Assembly: GCA_036426205.1 (NCBI GenBank)
Contig: CM071570.1
Coordinates: 7,829,747 to 7,893,746, forward strand
Origin: Ascaphus truei
Lineage: Eukaryota; Chordata; Amphibia; Anura; Ascaphidae
Direction of reading: 5' to 3'
Length of the DNA stretch: 64,000 nt
Shown here: positions 10,340 through 24,245 of the stretch, piece after piece
Layout: every line of letters starts with the position of its first letter
Position numbering within the stretch: position 1 is the first letter of the stretch
The notes under the pieces: model-generated
The model's input: only the letters and a program-made list of their open reading frames with translations
Databases searched by the model: none
What the model was told of the DNA's origin: nothing
Position numbers and translations under genes: made by a program

Positions 10340-12770
10340 GGATCAATCCCAATTCAATTCCTTTGTCCTACTTTTTCTTAATCTCACTCTTTAACCTTGT
10401 CGTTTATTTTCGAGGTTTGTCACTATATAGAACCCAAAATCATGTGGTAGTCATCATGACACAGATGCATACTACCTACTGGTTGCATCTTGATCATTTT
10501 TAAAGTGTGGGCTTGTGTTGATTTTCCATGATGGTATTGGATATTACACAATCCCATATTCCTATTCTTATTTCAAAAAACAAATCCAAGTCTATGGGTT
10601 TCTGCAGCTTCCTATATGGCCTCTTCCTCTAACATGGTTTGAACACTGCTGTTTTTGCTGTTCTGTTGTGTTTCTGATACTGAGCCTCCCCCTCCCAAGT
10701 TCTCTCTTTTTTTAATTGGTTAAATAAATGAGGGGTTCTAGAAATAAAATTAAAAATTTTTAAAAATAAAGACAAAACAAAGTTTGTTGAAAAGTTAAAC
10801 AAAGTTGAAAAAAATATGATTATCATGATTATAAAAGTCGGTTGTATTTTTATGTAGATCATGTTTTTATAGTTCAAAAATATTACGTAGTTACATAGTA
10901 GATGAGGTTGAAAAAAGACATACTGTATTTCGATCAAGTGTAACATACCTATACTGTATGTCAAATGTGGAGGCCTGATACTTATCTTATGTTTTTTTTA
11001 TTTACAGTGCTGTATATGTCATTGGCTTTTTACGTTAAAATTGATATGCAGTATGTGAAATTTTATGTAATTTCATTCATCAGTCTTAGACCTATTTAAC
11101 AATTATGACCATCAATACGTACATTGCAATAATCATGATGCTATACAGTTCCGGAAGCACCTTGTTAGAGAAATAAGATCTGAGATTTCATCAGGGTGTG
11201 AAAACATTTGTCAGTCAGTATGGTTTACAGTCACATGTTTTAAATACAATACAGTACATTCTATAATATCTTTAAAATAAAAATATATAAATATATAAAT
11301 ATAATTTAAAATAACCCGTTCTGTGGGTCTGAGCGAGTTGAAATTCGCCTGGTCCTCATGCGGAAGGACCCTTGCCATAGTGGCAAAATATCAGCCTTGC
11401 ACGACCCCCAGAACCGGAGATACCAAAAGACAGTTTAAAAGCACATTACCAAAGTGGCTTTTTTTCTGCCATGCAAGTCAATGGCAGAAACCTGAACTTT
11501 AACATTACCCTGACTCCGTTCTGTTGCCACCAGAGGGTCGCAATTTGCCATGCAATCCTGCCGCAACTAGGACTACATGGTGACCGAATCTGAGCCCTCT
11601 AGCTAATGTTACAAATGGCACTCCTTCCAAAATCTACTAAAACAATTAAGTGGTTAAGTAAATTAGTGAGTGACAAAGAACTGAAAATTCGTGCATAAAC
11701 CAGTGCAAACTAAAAGTGTGATAATTTCTCTACATCACAATGTGACATCCCGTGCAAATTCAAGTGTGATGCTTTTGTGCAAAAAGAAAAAAATTAAATA
11801 GAGCACTGTAAAAAAAACAGAGATACTGTGTAAAAAAGAAGAAACAAATTCAAGTGAACATAGGTTGCTGCTCAAGCTCTCCCAGGAAATATTCCAGCAG
11901 ATCTTCAGATGTTTTTCCTCCCCATCAGGAAAGCGCAACTCGATAACCCAAAATGAAAGCAAGAAAGGCAAAAATAGTATATGTCTACAGCACAAAGGAA
12001 TGTGTGGTTGGGGGTAATAAATCCTACTCACATCTTTCCCCAAAATAACAGGCGTTTCCACAACAGTGACACATTATTCCATGGCAGTCTGAAGACTATA
12101 GTACATTGTTTACTATTATAGTACATTGTACAAGAATAATGCACAAATGTTTGACCTAAAGTATAGTACTACAGCAACAGCATCCCTAACCAACACACAG
12201 CCAAACCCTGCCTACAACACAATGGTTTAAACTTGAGGTTGCACCCCTATTTATAAAATCCTCCTATGATAAATACATCTATGGATTCCATTTGTGGATT
12301 CAGATTCTCTTTGAATATTCAGATTCTGCTCGTAGTTTCGGATTCAGGATTTTTAGTGATACTAAAAAAAAATAACGAATCTGCCTTTCTGAGACTGATC
12401 CGTGGAATTGTGCAGCTGAATGGAATTGCCCAATCCGCAGTGGATTTGGATTTTGGCGAATATTTTGCCAATCTCAATTTGGGACTCTAGTAAAATTGGA
12501 CATCTCTTTGAAAATGTCAATTTTTTGCATCTCTAGTTATAAGTAATGTTCTTCATCCAGCTTGCCTGCCAAACCCCACCTCCATTTTCTATTCGCTTCT
12601 AGAAAGTGGCAAAAGTGGCAAACTTTGGCCTGCAATTTTTCACACAAACATTTTAATTTATACACAAATCCTAAAAAGTTTGTTCAAACATTTTATAATA
12701 AATAAATTGCGTGAGAGCAGGCAACTCTGCCTAACAATACTTTATAAGGTTTGTCCAGAACTTGAAAAAT
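10340..12770. other. mostly unannotated AT-rich sequence
   Basis: No gene is seen. Apart from the CR1 tail at 10879-10930, I note that 12280-12535 repeats GGATTC/GATTCAG-type phrases resembling 62730-62930 (ATCCGCAG, GGATTTG). This could be a decayed dispersed repeat. The minus frame at 11735-12061 has no recognisable domain. Confidence 0.35.
10879..10930 (-). mobile_element. CR1-like LINE extreme 3' end
   Basis: Read on the minus strand it gives TGTCTTTTTTCAACCTCATC, then TACTATGTAACTACGT. This is the same terminal block as the CR1 copy at 53107-53140, including the start of the (ATGTAACT)n tail. Only about 50 bp remain. Confidence 0.65.
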
Positions 12771-12864
12771 GTGGGGGGGGGTGGTAGGGGAGGGAGAGAG
12801 GGAGAGAGGGAGAGAGGGAGAGAGGGAGAGAGGGATAGAGGGAGAGAGAGATAGAGAGAGACTC
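12769..12864. repeat. (GGGAGAGA)n microsatellite
   Basis: After a G run, GGGAGAGA units repeat to about 12862 with GGGATAGA variants near the end. The minus frame at 12693-12878 (Ser/Leu/Pro repeats) is its translation and not a gene. Confidence 0.85.
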
Positions 12865-13194
12865 CTTTTTGTCCACATGTTGTGTAAATGTGTGGTTGGC
12901 GTTTTATATAAACAATTTACAGTAGGATGCTGGGAAAGAAGAGCACGTTTCTATCTCTCAGCCAAGCTTCTGATACATGTAAAAAGGTTATTTACTTCAC
13001 ATCACCTAATCAGTCAAAAAGAGTCTTACTGTACTTTCATTGTAAGCCTATTTTACACTGTAATAAAAATAGGTGTTGAAGAAACACTGTTATGGATATA
13101 TCCCAGATAATTGGTTTGAAGAATTGTATATGGACAACACAGATGTAGCACAACATATTGTTTTCTTCACTGGGGCTAGCTGAGGGAATGCGAT

Positions 13195-16100
13195 CATGAC
13201 AGCATTCTCTGTGGAGCTGCGGCAGCATTCTCTGTGGAGCTAAGGCTGCATTCTCTGTGGAGCTGCGGTAGCATTCTCTGTGGAGCCACGGCAGCAATCT
13301 CTGTGGAGCTAAGGCTGCATTCTCTGTGGAGCCGCGGTAGCATTCTCTGTGGAGCCGCTGCTGCATTCTCTGTGGAGCCACAGACAGCATTCTCTGTGGA
13401 GCCACGGCAGCATTCTCTGTGGAGCCACGGCTGCATTCTCTGTGGAGCCATGGCTGCATTCTCTGTGGAGCCGTGGCTGCATTCTCTGTGGAGCCATGGC
13501 TTCATTCTCTGTGGAGCCACGGCAGCATTCTCTGTGGAGCCGTGGCTGCATTCTCTGTGGAGCCGTGGCTGCATTCTCTGTGGAGCCGCGGCTGCATTCT
13601 CTGTGGAGCCACGACTGCATTCTCTGTGCAGCCGCGGCTGCATTCTCTGTGCAGCCACGGCTGCATTCTCTGTGCAGCCGTGGCAGCATTCTCTGTGGAA
13701 CCACAGCAGCATTCTCTGTGGAGCCACGGCAGTATCCTCTGTGCAGCCGTGGCAGCCTTCTCTGTGGATCTGCGGCAGCATTCTCTGTGGAGCATTCTCT
13801 GTGGAGCCACGGCTGCATTCTCTGTGGAGCTGTGGCTGCATTCTCTGTGGAGCTGTGGATGCATTCTCTGTGGTGCTATGGCTGCATTCTCTGTGGAGCT
13901 AAGGCTGCATTTTCTGTGGAGCCGTGGCTGCATTCTCTGTGGAGGTGTGGCAGCATTCTCTGTGGAGGTGTGGCAGCATTCTCTGTGGAGGTGTGGCAGC
14001 ATTCTCTGTGGATCCGCGGCAGCATTCTCGGTGGAGCCGCGGCAGCATTCTCTGTGGATCCGCGGCTGTATTCTCGGTGGAGCCGCGGCAGCATTCTCTG
14101 TGGATCAGCGGCTGCATTCTCTGTGGATCAGCGGCTGCATTCTGTGTGGAGCCGCGGCTGCATTTTCTGAGGAGCTATGGCTGCATTCTCTGTGGAGCTG
14201 GGCGCATTACTCTGTGAGTGTGGCAGCTTCTCTGTGGAGATGCGGCAGCATCTGTGGGAGCGCGGCTGCATTTCTGTGGAGTGCGGATGCATCTCTTGTG
14301 GAGTGCGGCTGACATTATATGTGGAGCTGGGCTGCATTATATGTGGAGGGGATGGCATTCTCTGTGGAGCTGCGGCTGCATTCTCTGTGGAGCTGCGGCT
14401 GCATTCTCTGTGGACCTGCGGCTGCATTCTCTGTGGAGCTGTGGCTTCATTCTCTGTGGAGCTGCGGCTGCATTCTCTGTGGAGCTGCGGCTGCATTCTC
14501 TGTGGAGCTGGGTCAGCATTCTCTGGGAGCAGCGGCTGCATTCTCTGTGGAGCTGGGTCAGCATTCTCTGTGGAGCTGCGGCTGCATTCTCTGTGGAGCT
14601 GCGGCTGCATTTTCTGAGGAGCTACGGCTGCATTCTCTGTGGAGCTACGGCTGCATTCTCTGTGGATCCACGGCAGCATTCTCTGTGGAGCTGCGCCTGC
14701 AGCATTCTCTGTAGAGCCGCGGCTGCATTTTCTGAGGAGCTATGGCTGCATTCTCTGTGGGGCTGTGGCTGCATTCTCTGTTGAGCTGTGGCTCATTCTC
14801 TGTGGAGCCGCGGCTACATTTTTTGAGGAGCTACGGCTGCATTCCCTGTGGAGCCATGGCAGCCTTCTCTGTGGAGCTGGGTCAGCATTCTGTGTGGAGT
14901 CGCGGCAGCATTCTCTGTGGAGCTGCGGCTGCATTCTCTGTGGAGCTGCGGCTGCATTCTCTGTGGAGTGCGGATGAATTCTCTTGGGAGCTGCGGCTGA
15001 GAAGCTATTCTTGTGGAGCTGCAGCTGCATTCTCTGTGGGAGCGCGGCAGCATCTTGTGGAGCTGGGTCAGCCTTCTCTGTGGAGCTGCGGCTGCATTCT
15101 CTGTGGAGCAGCGGCTGCATTATCTGTGGAGCTGCGGCTGCATTATCGTGGAGCGGCGGCGACTGCTTATCTAGGGAGCTGTGGCTGCATATCTGTGGAG
15201 CGTGGCTGCATTATATGTGGAGCAGGGTCTGCCATTCTCTGTTGGGAGCGGGAGGGTCTGCATTCTCTGTGGAGCTGCGGCTGCATTCTCGTGAGTGCCG
15301 GCTGCATTCTCTGTGGAGCTGCGGCTGCATTCTCTGTGGAGCTGCGGCTGCATTCTCTGTGGAGCTGCAGCTGCATTCTCTGTGGAGCTGCGGCAGCATT
15401 CTCTGTGGAGCTGGGTCAGCCTTCTCTGTGGAGCTGCGGCTGCATTCTCTGTGGAGCAGCGGCTGCATTCTCTGTGGAGCTGCGGCTGCATTATCTGTGG
15501 AGCTGCGGCTGCATTATCTGTGGAGCTGTGGCTGCATTCTCTGTGGAGCTGGGGTCTGCATTCTCTGTGGAGCTGCGGCTGCATTCTCTGTGGAGCTGCG
15601 GCTGCATTCTCTGTGGAGCTGCGGCTGCATTTTCTGTGGAGCTACGGCTGCATTCTCTGTGGAGCCGCAGCAGCATTCTCTGTGGAGCTGCGGCTGCATT
15701 CTCTGTGGAGCTAAGGCTGCATTCTCTGAGGAGCCATGGCAGCATTCTCTGTGGAGCCGCGGCAGCATTCTCTGTGGGACCACCACTGCAGCATTCTCTG
15801 TGAAGCCACAGCAGCATTCTCTGTGCAGCCACGGCTGCATTCTCTGTGGAGCTGCGGCTGCATTCTCTGTGGAGCTAAGGCTGCATTCTCTGTGGAGCTA
15901 AGGCTGCATTCTCTGTGGGACTAGCGCTGCATCCTGAGTGAGCTACGGCTTGCATTCTTGTGCTAAGGCGCATTCCTCTGAGGAGCCGTGGCTACATTCT
16001 CTGAGGAGCCACGGCTGCATTCTCTGTGGAGCCGCAGCAGCATTCTCTGTGGAGCCACCACTGCAGCATTCTCTGTGGAGCCGTGTCAGCATTCTCTATG

Positions 16101-16768
16101 GAGCCACAGCAGCATTCTCTGTGCAGCCACGGCTGCATTCTCTGTGGAGCCGGGGCTGCATTCTTTGAGGAGCCGCGGCTGCATTCTCTGTGGAGCCGTG
16201 GCAGCATTCTCTGTGCAGCGGCGGCTGCATTCTCTGTGGAGCTACGGCTGCATTCCCTGTGGAGCTACGGCTGCATTCTCTGTGGAACCACGGCTGCATT
16301 CTCTGTGGAACCACGGCTGCATTCTCTGTGGAGCCGCGGCAGCATTCTCTGTAGAACCACGGCTGCATTCTCTGTAGAACCACGGCTGCATTCTCTGTGG
16401 AGCCGCGGCAGCATTCTCTGTAGAACCACGGCTGCATTCTCTGTAGAACCACGGCTGCATTCTCTGTGGAGCCGCGGCAGCATTCTCTGTGGAGCCGCGG
16501 CTGCATTCTCTTTGGAGCCGCGGCTACATTCTCTGTGGAGCCGTGGCTGCAATCTCCGTGGTGCCCGGCTGCATTCTCTGTGGAGCCGCGGCTGCAATCT
16601 CCGTGGTGCCCGGCTGCATTCTCTGTGAAGCCGCGGCTGCATTCTCTGTGGAGCCTGGCTGCATTCTCTGTGGAACCGTGGCTGCAATCTCCGTGGTGCC
16701 CGGCTGCCTTCTCTGTGGAGCCGTGGCTGCAGCATTCTCTGTGGAGCCGCGGCTGCATTACCTGAGGA
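13195..16768. repeat. large 23-bp minisatellite array (~155 copies), open in all frames
   Basis: The array consists of a 23-bp unit with the constant core CATTCTCTGTGGAGC and a variable remainder (usually TGCGGCTG, also CGTGGCTG, CACGGCAG). Because 23 is not a multiple of three, each frame cycles through all phases and reads the same 23-residue repeat (phrases LHSLWSCGCILCGAAAAFSVE-like on plus, ECSRSSTENAAAAPQ-like on minus). No phase holds a stop, so frames up to 353 residues appear on both strands. Subdomains differ: CCACGG/CCGTGG variants on the left, GCTGCGGCTG in the middle, CCGCGG and AGAACCACGG on the right. A 69-bp three-unit higher-order repeat lies at 16330-16470, and a two-unit repeat with CAATCTCCGTGGTGCCC at 16545-16710. 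Indel-rich stretches at 14205-14350 and 14985-15300 are diverged. Confidence 0.93.
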
Positions 16769-17122
16769 TCCATGGCTTTAAGGCCGCAGACAGTATGTTG
16801 GGCTACATCTGTAGATCAACAGAAAGATTTAAACTGAGAAAATATGTAAGAGGAAAATTATAATGTGAGTGAGGATCAGGAAAGACTAAATTGGCTAACA
16901 AAAATTTTAATGTGATCAGAATACACTACAAATAATAAAAGCAAATAAATAGAGAATAAATAAAGAGTTAAACCACTGCAAGCTTCACACAAGGATAGAT
17001 TTCCAAACATTTCATTTAAATAATCTAAATTCAAATAAAATGTTTCACATCTTTTTGGACAATTGCAACTCCACTAAAACATTTCTGGCAGTCTTGTCCA
17101 TGGTACTGTAGAAATCTAACTC
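16769..17122. other. unannotated
   Basis: AT-rich single-copy-looking sequence between the minisatellite and the MITE; no feature seen. Confidence 0.4.
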
Positions 17123-17125
17123 TAA

Positions 17126-17612
17126 GGGGCCTATGCAGAGAGCAGCGGTGGAATTAATTGGAGATAGTAATAAATAGTACCTTTTTTGGCGTGATTTAAT
17201 CTCCATATGCAGAAAGGTCATAAAACTGCATTTAAAATCATGTCTGCATATGGAGAGTTTCAACCGGCGATATGAGCGCTGTTGAAACTTGTAAAAAAAT
17301 CGAGTTTTTTTTTTTTTCCCCCACCGGCCGCCGAGCTCCAGCTTCTTGCCAACTTTTGTTGGCGGAGCTAAATGTTGAAAATCGCGCCATTTTGTTGGCT
17401 CGAACAGCCGCTAGATGGCGATCGCGCCTTTCTGAATACGGACGTTTTTAACACTGGAGAGATTTAGATTCTCGCCAGCCGCGCGGCGAGATTTTCAAAT
17501 TAAAAAAAAAAATGGCGCTTGTTTCAAAACTCGCCATTACCTGCTTTTCTAAAGGCAGATTTTGCCAAAAAATGGCGCTTTTCCCGATAACGCTGCTCTC
17601 TGCATGAGGCCC
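17126..17612. mobile_element. PIF/Harbinger-type MITE (TAA target duplication)
   Basis: Ends are GGGGCCTATGCAGAGAGCAG on the left and CTGCTCTCTGCATGAGGCCC on the right, each next to TAA (17123-17125 and 17613-17615). GGGCC-like termini on a three-base TWA duplication are the Harbinger signature. The interior also has complementary blocks (CCATATGCAGAAAGG against GTCTGCATATGGAG). About 487 bp with no transposase frame. Confidence 0.6.
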
Positions 17613-17625
17613 TAAGAGGGTGATT

Positions 17626-17748
17626 AATTAAAATGAGATAGTGCCGATCAAGGCACTTTTGCATGAAAACTCCCATTAACTTTAATGGGAATGTCAGTGT
17701 GATACGGCCCCTATCTCATTTTAATGAAAAATCCCCCAAGACATACTT
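17626..17748. mobile_element. small palindromic MITE
   Basis: GGGTGATTAATTAAAATGAG on the left and CTCATTTTAATGAAAAATCC on the right are inverse copies, as are CCCATTAA and TTAATGGG in the centre. It lies immediately after the Harbinger-type MITE. Ends are approximate. Confidence 0.5.
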
Positions 17749-17749
17749 T

Positions 17750-19170
<1,421 letters not shown>

Positions 19171-19385
19171 GATCTTGCACAGTGCTTATTTGCCATAAAA
19201 TTAAAATGTAAGGATGGGTTTTTATATTCTTTTTATTTGAACGTTTATTAGTAGTATGGGTACAAGGTATGGAAACATGTTCGATACTTAGGGCTCACCT
19301 ATTATAACATCGCAAGTATTAGTCACTACAAAACATTTGCACAAAGTGACAATTTGTGCCTAAACCGGAAAGCATTGATATCTTA

Positions 19386-19680
19386 GGCTGCATCCAGGGT
19401 CAGCACTTATGCGCTGACCCATGCTGTGGCACGCTCACACTCGGCACTGAGCCCCTGCAGCCGCAATGAGAGCGGCTTTAGCAGGGGCTCGCTTACACTT
19501 CCGCAGGCGTGCGGAAGCGTAGGTCTTAGCCAAATTTTAAATTCAAGCGCTCGCCGGAGCGCAGGGCCGGTCACGTGAGTGGTTCACCCAATTAGGGCGA
19601 ACCAGCTCCGTGACGTCACTGGCCCGCCCCCCGCCACCCTCCGCGCGCCTCAGCACGGCTGCAGTCCTATGGACGCAGCC
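19386..19680. mobile_element. GC-rich Harbinger-type MITE (TTA target duplication)
   Basis: The left end GGCTGCATCCAG and the right end CTATGGACGCAGCC are inverted, each flanked by TTA (19383-19385 and 19681-19683). The interior is GC- and CpG-rich (GCCCGCCCCCCGCCACC, CCGCGCGCC), unlike the surrounding AT-rich DNA. Non-coding, 295 bp. Confidence 0.6.
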
Positions 19681-20064
19681 TTACTTATACCGTGATTAAT
19701 AAAGCTCTGAAGCGGGATATCACGTCTGAACTAGCCGTAGCTATCATTTACGTGAATGTCAATTAATATAAATCGAGTGCAATACCACACATTAGAGCTT
19801 GATGAATCTGCCCCTGAGAAAGTATATCTGGTCCCACCCTTTACAAACAAACGTTTGGAAAATTTGGTGAAAGTTTGCAAGAAATTAGCACGTTTCATTA
19901 CATTAGATATTTACATATAAAAAATGACAAAGCACATTGTTTTGCCTATTGCTTCAACATTTCACTTATTAATCCTTTTCGCTGTCTGTCTTCTGAGATT
20001 GTGACCAAACTATCGCCTGCGGTACTGATTCCGTGGTAGCGTGACATGACCCAAGAGACATAGT

Positions 20065-21552
20065 GGCCTATTCAGGTATCTTCGAAAAGTAACTTGTCTG
20101 CAGTTTTAAGCACTTTTCGAGTGAGTTTGCATGTGGAGCTATTCAGAAAGCTCAGATAACATGGAAAACTCGCTTGAGAATGGCTTCTTCCCGATCGGTA
20201 GCACTCCTGCTCAGAGATTTCGAGAAACTCGCATTTTTTTGCTAGATCGAGCTATTCAGGTAGCTCCGATTTTCACATCGCGGCTGCAACTTGCACGTTC
20301 TGATCTCGCCACTTGAAGGGCGGTGAGATGGGGTACGCGATGTAACTCTGATTATAAAAATGTATACTTACTACATCGGATTGATGCCGGGTGTCTCCGG
20401 AGATGCCCCGCATTAATATTAGACCCCCTGCTTCCATCATATGTAATAAAAATTATGATGGGGTTAAATACCAGTGCCCGGTTTGTTGGGGGTGGAGGGG
20501 GTGAGTGAAGGTTGGAGTTGTCCTGGTAGGGTAGTTAGGCCTACCGGGAGTGTTGCAGTAGAGTTAACTCCTTCATTACATTAGCGGTTACTACCGCTGT
20601 ATGTGTTGAGGGGATTGTTGTTGGGGGTAGAAGGGGTGGATAGTATGGTGCCCATTCATTGCTATTGGGGTTATCTTTGCTCCCATTGAGGGCATAGGTA
20701 ACCACACTTGCAATTAATAGGTGTATTGGATTGTATTGGTTGTTGTATTGTATTTTAATGTTTATTGGGGGTAGAGAAGGTGGGTAAAAGGGGTAAACTT
20801 GAGTGGATGGTTGGTCCTCTCAGGTGGGTAGCGGTAGGGGTTAACCCCTCCCACAACCTTCCTGGTAGGCCTAACAAATCACAATGAGGCAACTACACCT
20901 TTTACCCACCACCACTACTCACAACAAACCAGGTAGCTTGGTTTAACCCCTTCTTTACCTTAGTCTCTAGTCGCTAAGGTAATGAAGCTGTTTTTATTTT
21001 AATAACACAGTATTGAAACAGGGGGTCTCCGGAGCTGAACCGCATTAATTTCAGCCCTGGGGGACTCCCTTCTTCCAGAGTTACAGGCTCACCTGTATGG
21101 GGTCCCGATACCTCCGCCATGTTTAAATCTCCCGCATCACGTGACCGGGACATTTAAATTTTGCAGAGATACCGGCACCACATACCGGGGTCTGTAACTC
21201 AGGATGTAGGGGTCCCGAGGTTTAAATTAATTTGGTTCAGCTCTGGAGACCCCCTGCTTTAATACTGTGTTATTAAAATAAAATAAAAACTGTGTGATCG
21301 CCTGTGCATGGAGATGGAGTTCTCTCTGTGCTGCTCTTACCGACTTCAGACAGATCACACGGGTAGAACTTAGAAAAATACAGAAGTAAAGGCACTGATA
21401 ACTCGAGTGTTATGGCATTTTCCTATCGAACGGTATCTGACTTGTGATAACTCTTTCTGAATACCGTGATAACACAGACGTCAGACGGTGAGGTAGGTCA
21501 TTCCAAACTGCTCTATATGGCAGTGATTTTATCAAGCCTATCTGAACAGGCT
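20065..21552. mobile_element. 1.5-kb non-autonomous DNA transposon
   Basis: The left end GGCCTATTCAGGTATCTTCG and the right end, read inward, GAGCCTGTTCAGATAGGC are imperfect inverted repeats. The interior has mirrored blocks: GCATTAATATTAGACCCCC near 20410 against CGCATTAATTTCAGC near 21040, and paired TTAACCCCTTC / GTAATGAAG phrases. Similar blocks recur at 39750-39890, so the two belong to one family. No transposase frame is seen. The target duplication is unclear. Confidence 0.45.
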
Positions 21553-21559
21553 CCAAAGA

Positions 21560-22584
21560 CAGAAGTGAAGAAAACTCCACCTCAATTTCGATCACGGTCA
21601 TCTCCCCATCTCTTTCGAGTGTTGATCACATGAGGAAATTTCCAGGAATGTCAGAACGACTCATGAAGGGTTATTCATAGGCAATCTTAGCAAAACTGGT
21701 CAGGTTAACCAATCATTTAAAATTTACCACATGCTGCCTTTTTTGTTAACTGCCATGGAACTTCAAGAATATCACAAACTGAGTATTTTAAAATGGAATC
21801 TTTTCTTGCTTAGAAACGGCAGGCATTTGAACTCTCACACTCTGAAATAAGGTTCCCAAACTCCAAAATTAGGCTTACACACTCCAAAATCAGTGACCTT
21901 ACTACTAAGTCACTAGCATCCATCTATAAGTAAATTTCCAATTACTATCATAAGTTGTAAATCAAATCTTAACTGAGAACATTAGAACTTTAGACTTACA
22001 GCCTATGTTCCCAGAATCACACGCAGAAGCTGGAAGCTGCTGTAGGAAAGAGAGACTAAAATGTTTACCATGAAACGGATCGCCTTTGAAAAGTATTGAA
22101 CCGTGTTTTAGGATTGCATTGGCAAATCTATAACAAAATAATGTGTAATGGCTATTTTAAAAGCTTAGATCATTCATTTTTATTAGACATAATATTTGAT
22201 AAAGTATTTTCCTGTGAACTTCAGCACACTAACTCCCTTCTTGTGATGAAATGTCTAGACAGGCTACACTCTGAAAAGTGATTTTGCTGACAGATATGAT
22301 GACTTTACAAGCACTTTTGTTTATGCTTGTAGGAGTTTAATGTATCAATCAATTCCTACGATGTCAAACTTTACATAAATTGAACTCTTTCTATCTAATA
22401 ATAATGGCCGATAGTGATATACTGTAGATTCAAAGTGTGCTCTATTAACCTGTATTGGGACAGCTATGCAAATTATTCTGTTTTAATGGGTGGGACATTT
22501 GTGGCATAGAAAAAACAAGAAGCTGCACTTAAAAAATTCAACATTTCCAAAAAACAAGGAAGGTTGTTTTAATCCAATGTCCAT
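21560..22584. other. unannotated
   Basis: No recognisable gene or repeat. The three phrases CTCACACTCTGAAATAAG, CCCAAACTCCAAAATTAG and CACACTCCAAAATCAG near 21830-21895 are a short degenerate tandem. Confidence 0.35.
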
Positions 22585-22635
22585 CAGCCTGAAGAAGGGA
22601 CCAGGGGCCTTGAAACGTTGTTGTATTGTGCACAT
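22585..22635 (+). ncRNA. hammerhead-ribozyme-like motif 2
   Basis: On the plus strand: CCTGAAGA, then an AGGG...CCTT helix, then GAAAC, then ACGT (self-complementary), T, then GTTG. Flanking CAGC and GTTG can give about four helix I pairs including one G-U. C3, U4, G5, A6, G8 and A9 of the hammerhead core are present (position 7 is A), making this the closest match to the core among the copies. Its short helix III would act only as a dimer, as in minimal hammerheads. Function is not shown. Confidence 0.35.
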
Positions 22636-23403
22636 ATAACAGTGTGTGTCTGCTGACATTTCCTTTCCCTGTGCATGCTGCTCTTTTCTGTATTGCTACT
22701 TTTTATTCATACATAAAAGAAGAAACTTGGTGAGACCAAAAGAAAATGTAAGTCCTTTATTATTATTTTGGAGTGCTGATCCAGTTTGTTTTTTGTATAG
22801 CTGTATGCATTTTGCGGTGTGGATGCAGGATCATAGCACCTCTAGCTGAATTGTGTTAGACAGGGTGAGTGGTATTCCATACTATTTTTGTAATCCAATG
22901 TCTGTCCATGAAATTGACTTCAAGAGGAACTACTGTAACTCACATACAGACCTACAATTATACATTTCAATAAACACAACACTGTATCATGCAATCACCA
23001 ACCCATGACATCAGACACTGCAGTGTCCTACAACGTGAGGACGTATGTTACCATACCAAATGCGAAAAAAAGTAACCACATGCACAAGCAGTAGGACTAT
23101 CATTGATAAACCATAAGGCTCTTATTATTTAGCTCCACTTAGTAAACATAGCCCACAATCTCTTAATATTTCATGGAGCCATAAAAACATATTAAAATAA
23201 ACATACTGGCGTCTCTTGTGTAATTTACACTAACTAATTCATAAATAAAATAACAGAGAAGCTAATATCAAAATACAAAGTCCGTTATTGCAGATCATCC
23301 CACATTGTGCTAAGTCTATATAGGTGACAAAATTAAGATTTTGGTAGTAGTTCATTGAATTATAAACTCTGATATTTCCTACCTCCTGTATCGTAAACTG
23401 TGT

Positions 23404-23484
23404 AGGATTTATTTATAAAATATTTTACCAGGAAGTAATACATTGAGAGTTACCTCTCGTTTTCAAGTATGTCCTGAGGATAAA
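23404..23484 (-). mobile_element. L2/Rex1-like LINE extreme 3' end (copy C)
   Basis: The reverse complement reads CCTCAGGACATACTTGAAAA, then GTAACTCTCAATGTATTACT, TCCTGGTAAAATATTTTATA and AATAAATCC. This is the same terminal block as 1800-1884 and 45960-46045, oriented on the minus strand and reduced to about 80 bp. Confidence 0.75.
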
Positions 23485-23713
23485 GGTTCATATTAAGAAG
23501 AGAGTATAAGAGAAGGAGGACAAGATGGCCAGTGGTTCCTGATTTGTTTTCAGCTAGCCAAGGAGGCTAGGAGGGTGGTTGGTGTAGATAGAGCACAGCT
23601 CCAGACGCCCTGCAATGTAAAGCAGGGAAAACAAAACCAGGCCACTCCGCAGTAGTATCAAAATTGTATTAGCCAACTAACACATACAGGGAACAAAAAT
23701 AGGACAAATAGAA

Positions 23714-23756
23714 CGCACCTACGCGTTTCGTACAGAGGTACTTTATCAATACAGTT
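23714..23756 (-). ncRNA. hammerhead-ribozyme-like motif 3
   Basis: Minus strand: TTGATAA, extra A, GTAC-CTCT-GTAC helix, then CGAAAC-type core as GAAAC, ACGCGT, A, GGT. Helix II is a perfect four-pair GTAC/GTAC, and the ACGCGTAGGT end is identical to motif 1. Helix I complementarity is weak here, so it may be inactive. Confidence 0.3.
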
Positions 23757-24245
23757 ATCACGCAGTTTCATTGCATTATGGAGGGGCACTCCATCTTCGC
23801 CGGACCACCAAATTAATGGTCTCATTACCAAATATGTCTCATGAAGTTACCTGTTCAATTTTGAGCACCACATACACCACATTCCTCTGAGCCAAGGAGG
23901 CTAGGAAATGTGTGATTATATAAAGGCTGGGATCAGCTGTGATTGATCAATCAGCCTGAAAGCCAGAGCTGGAGTTTCTACTTCTCCAAGCAACAAATAC
24001 AGGTTATAAGCTTTACAATTGTCTGGGTACATGGCCATCATATCATATCCAAGCGAGTAACAATTCCTTAACACCAGAAGACAAACTAATTTGCACTGAA
24101 CTTAGCAAAACAACCACACATTTGTGACTTTCTTTAACAGTGAATGAAAACATATTCAAAACAAACTGGGGCACACATACTGTAACTCTAAATGTAGACA
24201 GAATGCATTTTTGGTCAAACCAATGACCCTCCCATGTATACTGTA
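23757..24245. other. unannotated; GCCAAGGAGGCTAGGA phrase repeated
   Basis: AGCCAAGGAGGCTAGGA occurs at about 23555 and again at about 23892, flanking motif 3. This suggests both are parts of one dispersed element. No gene is seen. Confidence 0.3.

Noticed and set aside
13234..15901. Long frames of 200-353 codons on both strands
   Set aside because: They are readings of a 23-bp tandem repeat with no stop in any phase; frames shift freely with indels and no start or flanking gene structure is present.
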